Positions 14,001 through 26,100 of a DNA stretch of 64,000 nucleotides are shown piece by piece (position 1 is the first letter of the stretch; each line of letters opens with the position of its first letter). The position numbers were made by a program, and so were the translations under genes. This stretch comes from Mansonella perstans (lineage: Eukaryota > Nematoda > Chromadorea > Rhabditida > Onchocercidae), in contig JBAMDO010000089.1 of NCBI GenBank assembly GCA_037074765.1, forward strand, positions 1-64,000, written 5' to 3'. The notes beneath the pieces were generated by a model. That model saw only the letters and a program-made list of their open reading frames with translations. It searched no databases and had not been told where the DNA came from.

Positions 14001-15388
14001 TTCTTAAGGCTAAAATCTAAGTGAAGAACGCGTAAAAAATGTCTTATTGTGGATAATTGCAAGGATGGAAACTGGTAGGATGGAAAGCTTACTTGATCTA
14101 GTTTTTTCATTTTTTTAAATTACATTAATTCATTAAAGTTTTTGAATTGATCTGTAATTTAGATAAATGAATTGCTTAAGTAAATATACCTGAAATTTAA
14201 AGCAAACTTCATTTTTTTTCAATAATTCTTTTTTTCTTTTATTTCCGCTATTTTTGAAAAATTAATTTTCTGCTATTGTCTGTCACTAATTATTTTCATT
14301 GTTCTTTACTTCTTTACTCATCTATTTCATTAAAAAAAATTTTTTTTTTTAAGATTTTTTTCGTTTTCTTTCCTATATTACACTTTTCTTTTGTTTTTCG
14401 TTTTGTTTAAATTACGTTAAAGCCAAAAAAATTCGTAAATTTTCCCTTATTTTTCCCTAAAAAAGATTCTCAAAGTGTAAGTTTTTTCTGCAAGATTGGC
14501 CAAAAAAAAATTGAAGTCAAATTTAATTACCAATCAGTTTATTTCACTGATTAAAAATAATTAGAAATAATAAATGGCACAAAAAAAACTTAATAACTCA
14601 ATATTAATAATTTAAACTTAATATTTCCAAATTTTCTTACAAATATTTTATCGATATTTATTGGTTAATAAATTTTTTTAAGTCATTTTTTTTTTTAGAT
14701 TAATAATTTTTAGATTTTTTTTTAAAATATCCATTGCCATTTATTTTTAAAGCTAATTAAAGTGATATTTTTAGAGTTCAGAGGATGAGAGAAGTAAGAA
14801 TTAACACAAAAACAATTAGATAATTAAATTTTTGCTTTCACAAAAAATTAAAAATAAAAAATAAAAACATTGGAAAAAACCCAGATAGTTTTATTTGGCA
14901 TACAATTCATTTTTGCCTGATGCAATCTCCTTTGTTTATTTAATCTTTGATACCCTGTCACCATAATGTCACTTTAATATTATTATTAACCCATATACTT
15001 GACCTCTTGTGAATCATTTAATTGTGAATGAATTTTTGAGCTGTAAACAAATCATGTTTTTTCCTTTTTTTTTTTAGCTATTTGTGTAATATAACATAAC
15101 AACTGCGGTTTTTTTTTTTTTTTTTTTTTAAATTGAATAATAAGAAAAATTTCAAATTTTTTTTGATCAAAAATTTCATTAATTTTTTAAATGTTAATTA
15201 TTTAAACAGCTGATAACAACTGCTACTGTTTGTTTGTTTTTATTATTTCGAGATTTTTCAAATTATCGAGATATTGAGATGGAAAGAATAAAAATAAGAG
15301 ATTAGATGAAAGCATATTTTGTTCAAAATTCCGTTAAAATCGATATTGTTGAAAATAATATAAAGCGTAGATGAATTAATAAATTCGT
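11011..15388. other. AT-rich intergenic region upstream of the K2P gene, low-complexity repeats
   Basis: No exon recognised. A TGATGA/TGGTGA-type degenerate repeat fills about 11440-11720. A CT-rich tract lies at 11895-11960. An ATT-rich tract fills about 12355-12440. A loose repeat based on 'TAATTATGATTCTTGGCT' occurs three times at about 12930-13065. The K2P promoter and trans-splice region should lie at the left end; a TTTTAG followed by CTTTGC just upstream of the candidate start codon could be the acceptor. Confidence 0.5.
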
Positions 15389-15410
15389 GAAAGAGAGAAC
15401 CGAACAACAA

Positions 15411-15557
15411 TGACCTTTTCCCGCTGGTCACTGTCCTCTCTCACACTCTCGTAAAACGTTTGTTCGTTGCAAATAAATAAATGACTGAAAGGAACATCTT
15501 TTGCATGACCTTTTGGTGGTACTTGTTAGCTTACTGTTATTTGACCTCAATTGACCT
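15411..15557. promoter_or_regulatory. cluster of nuclear-receptor half-sites with an exact DR4
   Basis: TGACCT occurs at 15411, 15506, 15542 and 15552. The last two form TGACCT-CAAT-TGACCT, that is AGGTCA direct repeats with a 4-base spacer (DR4) on the minus strand. DR4 is a classical binding arrangement for dimeric nuclear receptors. The sequence shows the sites; function is inference. It lies about 4.4 kb upstream of the K2P start, with no nearer gene. Confidence 0.35.
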
Positions 15558-18500
15558 TCGCAAAAAGAACGTTTTGGTGTTAATTTCTGTTTTTTTTTTT
15601 TTTTTTTTTGAAGTGAAAAAAACATTCACACACACACACGCACACACACACAGCACGCATAGTTTCAATTTTGCATAAAAATTTCTTCATCAAAATATTT
15701 TTTTTAATTTTTTGAAAGGAACTAACAGATAATTTGGAGTAAGCAGTTAATTAATTCATTAATTAAAATAATTCATTTATTCTTATTAGCATAGATGTAA
15801 CAATGGTCATGCATTGCTATAAATTCTTTTCAAAAAAAGTTAATTAGATTTTATTAATCATAATTAACGATGATTAATCTATTTTAATAACTGTATGATC
15901 ATTAATCATTTAGATGAAATTATATGTCATTAATTAATAAACTGATAAGAGATTTGCTAATTATTTCTTTTTTTAATTAATGTACAAATTTTAGGATCTA
16001 CTTATTTTAAAATTTAATTCAATTTTTTTTGCTATATAAGAATTTTATTTTGCAATTGCAAAAATGATTTAAAATGAATTGCTAATTTAATTAATTGATA
16101 ATTTGTTTTCTGATTTGGTCTTTCAATAGATGACAAAAAAAAAAAAAATTTCGATAAATCAATGCATAAAATATGTTGTTTCAAATACGATAAAGTGTCG
16201 TCGTTGTCGTCGCTGTCCAACGATAACAACGCTGTCCTTGTTGCCGTTATCATCATTATCATTGTCATCATTAAATAGATTTATTGTGATCGAAATATTT
16301 CGCAAAAATTTACAAATTAATTTTTTGTTTCAGTTTAATTTTTAATTTTTTTTTTTTGTTTCTCTTATTATTAACTTCAAAATTATTAAAAAATTAGCTA
16401 TAAATATTTATTTCAGTAAATACAAATCGAGTATCAATCGGAAATGATAAATTCATTTGTGTACTAATGGTAGTTATCGATTTGTTTTTTTAGATTAATT
16501 GTTATGATTGACTGAGACATTTGATAATAATTGACGATGATTACGATGATTACGATGATGATGATGATGATTTATGATGATCATGATGAAGTACCATTGA
16601 TAAAGGATCATTTTAAATCTTTCTCACTTCACTTGGTTGTTTTATTTATCATTGTAAAAATTAAAACTCATTAATGATTAATATTTGTTCGGTCAATAAA
16701 TTAGTAAATTAAAATTTGGTTAATAAATTTAGTTTAAAAAAAAAATAATTTTAGCTATTGGAAAATTAAAAAGAAAAAAAAAATTCCATTTCGACTTCTT
16801 AATTTTAATATTTCAAAATGAATTTAAAAAAAATAAATTAAAGTGAAATTACTATTGCAATTAGAATTAAATTTGTTGAATTGAATTAAACAATTGCTTC
16901 GATTAATCCAATTTTGATTTCAATTGTTTCTGTATTTCCTTTTTTTGCTGTTCTTTATTGTTGCAAAAGAAAAAAAATTTTTTTGAATGAATGAACTTAA
17001 AATTTAAGGTAAACAGAAGTAAAGAGAAAAAGTAAAAAAAGAAAAAAAAATGTCGTCAGAATAAAATTAAATTCAAATTGTAAAAAGAGTAAAAAAAGGT
17101 AAATGGGTAAAGAAGTAAGAAGAGAGAGAGAGATAGAGAGGGAAAAGCTTTTTTTTTTAATTTTACACAATCATTTCAAATTTTGTTAATTTCTCAATAA
17201 AATTAATTTTCGGAAGAAAAAAAACAAGCAAAGCATTTGTTTGATTTCAGAATGCATAAGCGAAAACTGCTGCTGCTATTATTTGTTGCTACTTTTCTAC
17301 AGCAAAACTTTTACATGGAATGATAGGAATTATTGACTGGAATTTTCATTATGTAATATTTTTGTGAAATGAAATAGGAATTGCATTTCTGATTGAATTG
17401 AACCACACATCGAATTGAGTATTGATTGATTTAAGTGAAATTGGCAAAAATTTCAATCATTCAATTTCCATTTGTAACAAACAAAAAAAAAAAAAAATTA
17501 CAGTAATATTTTCTACATTCATTTGAGTTGTATTTTTTTTATTATTAAATGAAAATAGAATTTTTTAATAAATTTGTTTATTTCTGATATAATTTCAAAT
17601 ATTTATTTTATGACTTTTTTTTATTGCAACGCTTTTTTCACGTATTTTATTTTCTGATATTATGCAAAAAAAAAAACTTCAATGCTATTTACATGCATGA
17701 TATAATTGCAATATATATTACTACTTTTAATTAATTAATTTATCAATTAAATGATTTTACTATGTCTACCACCTTTTTATTTTAGCAATATAACCATGAT
17801 TAAATGATTTTAGATTTGTAATTGATTAAGTCTACATAACAACAGTTAAGTAATTTTAAAGTTGTAATTAATGATTTTAAATCAATTATTCCTTCCATTC
17901 TTTTTTTTTGAACTTTTGTTTCTTCCTTTTTACGTGTAATATTTTGAAAATTTTCTCATTTGTAATTACTAATTTTAGGACAAAAATTTCAGTGTTAAGT
18001 TTATGTATAATATTCGTGCATACGTTGTCCTATATGAATTTGACGTGTATGTGAACAGCTTTAAATAAACATCTTTTAAATAAACGTTTCTTTCGTTTCT
18101 TTTTCATGAATTTTCCTTTTTTTTGAATAATTTACTTTTTTTGCATACGTACTTTACGTAATCGATATACATGTTTCACATATATTTTATGAAATCATTT
18201 ATTTTGTTTTTTATTTCCTTAGCTCAGTTAGCTTATTGCCATTGCTTTTTTTTTTACTTTTGTTACATTTTTAATACTTTCACTTTACATATGCTTTTAT
18301 TATTTTTATTGCACGTAAAAATTTTTGTTACACTTTTGCTATTTTTACTTCACGTGCGTGAGAATTTATGCTATAACTTTTACGTGCAAATTCTTGCTAT
18401 ACTTTTACGTGAGTATATTTTCAATACTTTCATTTTACATAAGAATTGTTGTTTGTTTCTCAAATATTATTTGGTATGAGAAAAAAAAAGTACAAAATTT

Positions 18501-18770
18501 GAATGAATTGTAATTCTCAAAATAAATTAAAGAACATTGAGAAGAAAATGGACAGAATGGAAAGGTTGGCTGGCTTCATCCATTTTGTTTGGTACCACAC
18601 ATTCATCATTCTTTCTTCTCTCTTTGCTCTCTTTTTCTCTCTGTTTCTCTGTCTCCCTCTCTCTCTCATTCATTATCTTCATCTCTTTAAATAATTTATG
18701 TATGAATAATGTTCACTTTTCTTTCTTTTTACATTCTCTCTTCCTCTCTCTCTTTCTCTCTCCATTTTTA
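15558..18770. other. AT-rich intergenic region, simple repeats
   Basis: A (CA)n tract lies at 15625-15653 after a poly-T run. A GAT/GATTAC repeat lies at about 16531-16590. Between about 18300 and 18420 is a loose repeat of ACGTG-containing units spaced by TTTTGCTATxTTTAC. CT-rich tracts occur at 18617-18670 and 18737-18763. No gene recognised. Confidence 0.5.
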
Positions 18771-18840
18771 TATTGGATAAGAAAAGCAAAAAGGCTAAAG
18801 AGAAATATTTCACCTGGTACACACCTCACCTAGTAAACAA

Positions 18841-19240
18841 TGTTGATGATAATAATACTGTTGATGGTGGTGATAGTGATGATGATATCATAGATGACGA
18901 TGATGATGATGATGATGATACTACTGAAGATGATGATGATGATGATGATACTATTGAGGATGATGATGATGATACTGTTGACGATGATGATGATGATGGT
19001 ACTATTGAGGATGATGATACTGTTGACGATGATGATGATGATGATGATACTATTGAGGATGATGATGATGATACTGTTGACGATGATGATGAAATGATAC
19101 TATTGAGGATGATGATGATGATAATACTATTGATGATGATGATACTGTTGACGATGATGATGATGATGATACTATTGAGGATGATGATACTGTTGACGAT
19201 GATGATGATGATGATACTGTTGAGGATGATGATGATGAGG
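18841..19240 (+). repeat. GAT-based minisatellite
   Basis: About 400 bp of (GAT)n blocks broken by ACTATTGAGGAT and ACTGTTGACGAT, giving a higher-order unit of roughly 30-60 bp. Because GAT blocks lack stops in several frames, long open frames appear here (Asp/Glu-rich, Met/Leu-rich and Ser-rich on the two strands). I interpret these as artefacts of the repeat, not genes. Confidence 0.85.
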
Positions 19241-19296
19241 TTTTCATAATTCTTGAGAGGTTTTTAAAATGACAAGTGAAAGCTAGTGTTATCACA

Positions 19297-19490
19297 ATTA
19301 CTATTACTACTATTACTATTACTATTAATCTTTCCATTACTATTATTATAACTATTACTCTTACCATTATTATTCTATTACCACTGCTATTGTTATTACT
19401 ATTATTATTGCTATTATTATTAATATTACTATTACTATTGCTATTACTATTACTAATACTAACTATTCATTTTTATCTTATTTTAAGCTT
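19297..19490. repeat. (ACTATT)n-type degenerate microsatellite
   Basis: Tract of CTATTACTATTATTA-like repeats immediately after the GAT minisatellite. It has no coding signature other than Ile/Thr/Leu-only frames. Confidence 0.8.
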
Positions 19491-20307
19491 ATTTAATTTA
19501 AATTCAGTTTAACTTTTCATTTAACATCTTGTCTACTACTACTAACATTGCTGCTATAACTACTACTACTGCTTACTAATATCACATAACAAAATGTGGA
19601 GACAAAAAAAAAAGAGAAAACGTTAAAAATGGAACCTTTTGAAATGGAGGGCAGAATAGGATGGATAGATGAAAGTGTAGGAGACGAGACGACAACAATC
19701 GAAGAACGATCATTTCGTATCTGTTTGTCTGTGTATATTGTGTATGTGTGTGTATGTGTCTGTCTGTGTGTGTGTGTGTGTTTGTGTATGTGTAAATTGC
19801 CTATCAGTATTTAATGTGGTTGGTACCATCGTCTATTGGGCAAATAGACACACGGACGAACGGACGGATTGGTTGGACGGATGGATTGCGTTGGATAGAT
19901 GAAATAAATTGGACGAATTAACGGGTCAAAGAATGGAACTTAATAAATTTTTCAGTCTTATCTAGCATTATTAATTAGCTTTCACTAATTAGCATTTACT
20001 AATTAGCAATTACTAAGCGATGAATATTTCTGCTACTATTTACTATTACTATTAATTGTTCATTTAATTCCATTACGTTTACTTTAATTAATTAAATCAC
20101 GAAGTTTTCATCGACTGCTTTATTTTCCCTTTCCAATTACCTATTTTCCGTAACATTGTATCCCTTATTAGTAACACACAAAAGCTTACAGCATACTAAC
20201 AATTATTTATTATCATTATTACTATTGTTGATTATTATTAATCACTTAAATTATTCATCATTATTATTAATTTATTATTATTGAGCTATATATATATATA
20301 TATATAT

Positions 20308-20359
<52 letters not shown>

Positions 20360-21899
20360 CTGTGCGTGTGTATTAAGGTAATTTTAATTAAGATAATTAA
20401 TATGACAAATGAATGTGTAAAAGATGAAACTGATATGATACTATATAGTGGAAAATAGTAGCGAATTGTTGCTTAAATTTCATTTTCAGTTTAAGATTTA
20501 AACATTTGTTAAATGGAAATGAATTGAGGAATGAGGTGAAGAAGACAGTTAAAATGGAAAATATCTTCGAGCGTAATTTTAAAAAAGTTATTCATACATT
20601 TATAAAATAAAATAAATTAATCGATAATTTTTATCATTGATAATTAATTGTCAATAAAATCGTTGATTTATTAATAAAATAATTTTAGTGAGACTTCATT
20701 AATAATTTTTTATGATTTATGCGAGTATGTGTACATGTTTATAAATATATATATATATAAATACATTAATACCAGTAATTGGAAATTTTAATCAAAATGA
20801 GTTGTATTTCAGGGGAGAATGTGGGTGCTAAGTATTATAGGTTCTCAAATAAAAAAAGAAACTGGACGATTGAAATGCTTGGAGACTTGTTAGAAGTTAA
20901 ATATTTTGGGATCTGGAACAGTTTGCTATGCTATAGAAGAAATTTATTGCCAATAATTTTGAATTATTATTATTTTTTAATTAATTAGACAATAGACAAT
21001 TTCAAATTAGTTAATAAATTAAGATTTAGCAATTCAAAATTCTTTGTGATAAATTTCTACTTATAATTTAACGCTAGAGATGATAGATTTGATTTCTGAT
21101 TGTATAGTTTTTTTGAAATGAAATAAAAATTTCTTTTGAAATCTTTTTTTGTTTACGAAAGCCATTCCGTGTGTTCAAACACAAATGCTTGTAACTTGAG
21201 AGAATTTCTCTCTTTCTTTTTTTTTTTTTTTTTGTCTGTTCCTTCGAAATTTTTTGGATGATTTTGAAATGACCTTGTAACCGTTGTTTTATAATAAATG
21301 ACCAATGCAAAAGGATAATTTATAAAATTTCTGTTTATTTTTTTTTTACCGATAAATTATATGGCAAATGAATAGTTTTGTAAATTTAAAATTAATTAAA
21401 AAGTTACTTTGAAGAAAAAAATTATTGATTTTTTTCTGAATCATTTAAAAATGTCAATTCTTTTTTTTTTTTAATTGGTGTAAAATAATAAATTAACAGG
21501 TAAGAAAGAAAAGACGTTGTAATTGATATCAATTAATCTTTAATTAATCATATCTAAAATTATTGCTTGTAATTAAAGTTAAAGCAAATGATTGTAAAAA
21601 TTGAATCAATAAATACTAGGTTTTTTTTTTCTATTAATACCTTTTATCATACATCGTTTTATAAATATTGTTGCTTAAAAAAATTTTAATTAATTTAAAT
21701 GCGCAACTAATTTAAATACTATAATAATAATAAGTACTAATTTAATAATAATAAAAGCTATAATAATAATAATAAAAATAAATATGATAATAAATACTAA
21801 TTTAAATACTTTAAATATAAAAAAATTTTAATTAATTTAAAATTTCTTTGATATTATAAATGAAAAAAAAAGAACATATAAATTTTATAGAAAAGTATT
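19491..21899. other. intergenic region with GT, AT/GT and GGAC-like repeats
   Basis: (GT)n occurs at about 19731-19790. A degenerate GGAC/GGAT tract lies at 19845-19910. A compound (AT)n then (GT)n tract spans about 20287-20371. ATA-rich sequence fills 21715-21800. No exon recognised on either strand. Confidence 0.5.
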
Positions 21900-21929
21900 T
21901 AGTGTCAAAAGTCAAGTGTCGACAATCAT

Positions 21930-22260
21930 ATGGATGTTGTAATGACTGGTACCTTTTAAATGTGACAATCATGTGTTGTCTATTGTTATGGATATTGTAT
22001 GATTGGTACCTTTTAAATGTGACAGTCATGTAACGTTTATTGTTATGGATATTGTATGATTGGTACCTTTTAAATGTTTTTATGTGTATATATTGTCTAC
22101 TGCACCCATGATACTGTCTTTGCATGGTACCACATTGTACCATGCAAATGTATTTTATGAGTACTACATGGTGCCATTTCTTTTGATACACAGTGTGGTA
22201 CCATTTCTTTTGATACATAGTGTGGTACCATTTCTTTTGATACACGGTGGTGGTACCATG
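21930..22260. repeat. two adjacent GGTACC-containing minisatellites
   Basis: The left part has three copies of a ~59-bp unit containing GGTACCTTTTAAATGTG and TTATGGATATTGTATGAT (about 21940-22080). The right part has three copies of a ~27-bp unit, CCATTTCTTTTGATACA followed by CxGTGTGGTA (about 22170-22255). Between them sits a perfect hairpin at 22119-22148. The frames here on both strands are repeat-derived. Confidence 0.8.
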
Positions 22261-22535
22261 TTAATGGTTGTTAATAAAATGTATAAAATAAAATCTTAAG
22301 TGAAATAACATTCGTAGTACCATTAGTAAAATTTGAAGTACTTAGAATCACAGGATAAAATGATTAAACGATTAATTGATAATCATTTGTATTCGTTACA
22401 TCCTGAAAAACGTTAATTAGTTTTTTCCTTTTTTCATTTCACAAATAATTTTTATATTTCAAATTTAGTACCATAATCTGAAATTTTCCACTTTGATGTA
22501 TCCTATATCCATCATCCAAGGACAAAATTAATGGC

Positions 22536-22821
22536 CAATGGGTAGATGTATGTATAACATACACACATACACATACATACATATACATGTGCACATACAT
22601 ATACCCACAAATGTAAATAATATATACACATGCAACACAGAAATACATATAAATTTTAATTTAGACAGACAATTCTTATTTATAAACAGGCAGGCAAATA
22701 AAACGCACACACACCTACACATCACATACATAAACATACACACACACACATCACATACATAAACACACATACACATCACATACATAAACACATACATCAC
22801 ATACACACATACATTTATACA

Positions 22822-22853
<32 letters not shown>

Positions 22854-23015
22854 CACACACGTAAACAGAGCATTTTCGATGTGGAATGATGCACAGTTGA
22901 ATGGAACTGAGACGAAGTACCATTGCATTGATTAAAAATTCGGCTGGTGGTTTGCTGTATATGTGTGGATGTCTGTGTATATGTGTGTATGTGTGTATGT
23001 GTATGTATATTAAAT
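22536..23015. repeat. ACAT/CA-rich microsatellite block
   Basis: Extended (ACAT)n and (CA)n-type sequence (22555-22860), then a short unique stretch, then (TGTA/TG)n at 22955-23010. The Cys/Val/Tyr-only and His/Thr/Ile-only frames through it are repeat artefacts. Confidence 0.85.
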
Positions 23016-23171
23016 TCTGAATAGGTCAATATTATTAAATTTAGTTTTCCATTTCTATTATATATTAATGGTATAAATTTTTTCACAGTACCAAATGGTA
23101 TAAATGATATTTAGTAAATTGCTATACGAAATTACAACAATTTTAATTGTAGGATAGATGTTCAAGAAAAG

Positions 23172-26100
23172 ATGATAGCAAAAATGGCAAAACGAAAAGA
23201 AGATAATGATGGTAATAATTTTGAAATAATAATTTATAACGTGTACATTTAATTTACAATTAACAATTAATGAAAATTACTTAAAGTGGAAAAAAAAATT
23301 AGAAATTGAATAATTTAGTAATTATTTTGATTATTTATTAATTATGAATCAGTAAAATATCGATTGTTTGATTAAGTGAAAATAGAGTAGTATAAATATA
23401 TTTAATGTTTTTTCTTTTTTGATTGATAAAAAATATTTATGCAAATTTGTTTAAATGAATCCAATTTTCAATTTCAGTCTTTCATTCTTAAAGAATTTTC
23501 AGGAAATACACTGAATTCGATGAATGTGGTAAATAATAAAATGGATGCTATGAGCACCTTGAATACAACAGAAGATTATGGTGAACCGGTTTATGTTGAA
23601 GCACATGGTGGTAAGAATCATGTGATAATGTATCGTTCAAGAACCAATCCGGAATTAGCTATTGAATTCTTTTTTCGGTTCGTTATCTATTATTATCATA
23701 TATATTATCATACATATTGTTGGTTACTACTTCGTACATTATGCATGATAATTTTTGATTTCTGGATAGCATGAATAATTTTCTCTTCCTGGATGCACGA
23801 TTAATTTTTGATTTATGGACAACAAAGAATATTTCTAATGATTTTTGTTTATTTTTTAAATTTGCTAAAAGATTTAAGCAGGTAAACAGGTTACAGTGTT
23901 TTTTTTTTTTTAATCATTTGACCGGATTAATCCATATACTCCCTTTGATGATGTTTAATCCGGAATATAATTCCGTATTTCTTTAGTGATAGAGGATGGC
24001 TAATTATTTCTCTTATTCATCATTTTTTTTATAGAGCTTTTCTTTTAAGCTTTTTTTTTTTTTTTTTTAGTTTTATCTGATGGACTTTGTACTATATTCT
24101 TAAATATAGAACATTAATTTTGTTTTTCTTTGAAATAGTTTTTGCAAAATTTCGATTTTTAGTTCATCATCCAAAGATGGTCGTTCACGTTACTATCGTT
24201 GTACGAAATGTTGGTATAAGTATAAACTTAATCGTGGTACCTGTGCAACGCTAATTGTTCGTGATGGTCGGATTATTACTGATCCAGAAAATCCAGTAGT
24301 ACCACATCAGTGTGAATTTCGATCACTGGAAAGTGTTCGAGCAAATAGAGCCTGGATCGCAAGCCGTAAAAGAACGGCAAAAAGTTCACCTCTGGATGAC
24401 TTATGTACATCGGATACTGTGGCACCATGTACCAGTGGGTTAGTTTTCTTCATTACTTTCGCTAATAAGCAATACTTTTGAATTTTTTAAAACTTTTTGA
24501 AGTTTCGTTCTTTCTTCTGTCTTAAACTAAGCTAAATTTGTATCACAGAAAAAAGTGTCATAATAGTCAACAATCACGGTATAACCATACTATTATATTG
24601 ATGTAAATCTGTTATTTTGATAGCAATGTCATTATCGTTATATTATCTTAATATTCATAATACTATCTTTGTGATATAGTAATATTAGTCAATAATCATG
24701 ATATATTCATGGTATAATCATATTATTACATTGATATAAATCTGTTATTCTGATGATAATGTAGCAATATGATCATATTCATGATACTATTTTTGTGATA
24801 TAGTAATATTAAGTAGTCTGATAAATAATACAGTATCACAGTAGTGCAGGTTTGATACAGTTATCCCACTCTATCTTATTCCATTGTATTATAATATTGT
24901 TATTATACCTATAATCATTTCCAATTGATCTTTATTAAGTTTTCAATTCTTTTTTTCATTTCTAATATGGAAAAAATTTTTCCATCTTTCCGTCTATTCA
25001 TTGATCTGAAATTTTGTGAAAAAAATTCCTCATTCATTGTAATATCTCATTAGAGTATATTTTTGACATAATATTTCTATTTAGATATTCCGTTGAATAC
25101 AGACTTTCATTTTGCTGCACATCAGCCATTTTATAGCACTGCAGCTATTTTGTAACACTGCAGCTATTTTGTAGCACTTCAACCATTTCACCCACTTTCT
25201 CTTTCCTATAAACTAATAATTGTCAATTATGTCAATGTTAATTACCATTTCCATAGCACTAATTAGTCTTTGTTATAGAAGAAGCATACAGTAAAAGAAT
25301 TCGCTTATTTAACGCAGCATTTAGTGAATTAATTTTGAATTAATAAAGTGAATTAATTTTACAAGCAAAAAAAAAGTTTCCAAATCCTACTATGCTTTTA
25401 CTATGTTAGCTCACGCTGCAGTGGTAATTCTATTGCTTGGAATGGCCTATTTAGTTGGCTGGCAGGAAGAAAAGAAGAATTACCTAAGAAAGAGTAGGGG
25501 ATAGCATAACAGTCTCAATAAATTCAAAGTCCTGAATATCAAAGAATTTACTGAATAATAAGCAATAAGTGAAGTAACTCCTAATATTAGCACATTGTAA
25601 TTAAATTGGGGAGTAATTAAAATATTAGTACATTTTATTGCACAATTAAATATTTCCAGTAAATTGATTAAATATTTTATAATTTTCATTCTGTTTAATT
25701 TTTCTTTCCTTTTTTATTCTTTTCCCGTCTATAAAATATTTCAATACTAGAAATTAATCAAAAATTGTTTGCAATATTATGAATAATGTTATATTTAGAA
25801 AATTATTTATTTCTACTTTTTTTGTTTTTTTATTGAAATTTTATAATGTAGCAATGATTTGATTGGAAAGAAATATTTTAAAAAATTTGAAATTGAATTC
25901 GAAAGAAACGAACAAACAGGATAAAGAAAGGAAATAGAAATTGCTCAAAAATGTAAATTGATCTGTGATATAGGGATTTTTTCATAAACTATCCTATCGG
26001 AGTTGCATTTCGAGTCCCGGTTTATAAAAACTTTGTTCTGGTTTCATTCTTTTTTTAATTTTTAGTAACATTATGTGCATTTCTGGGCAGTGAACATAGG

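Noticed and set aside
18773..19367. Long Asp/Glu-rich (+) and Ser/Val-rich (-) open frames
   Set aside because: They are produced by the stop-free (GAT)n minisatellite on both strands. No start context, splice structure or non-repeat flank supports coding.
22439..23086. Overlapping Cys/Val/Tyr- and His/Thr-rich frames
   Set aside because: Artefacts of (CA)n and (ACAT)n tracts.
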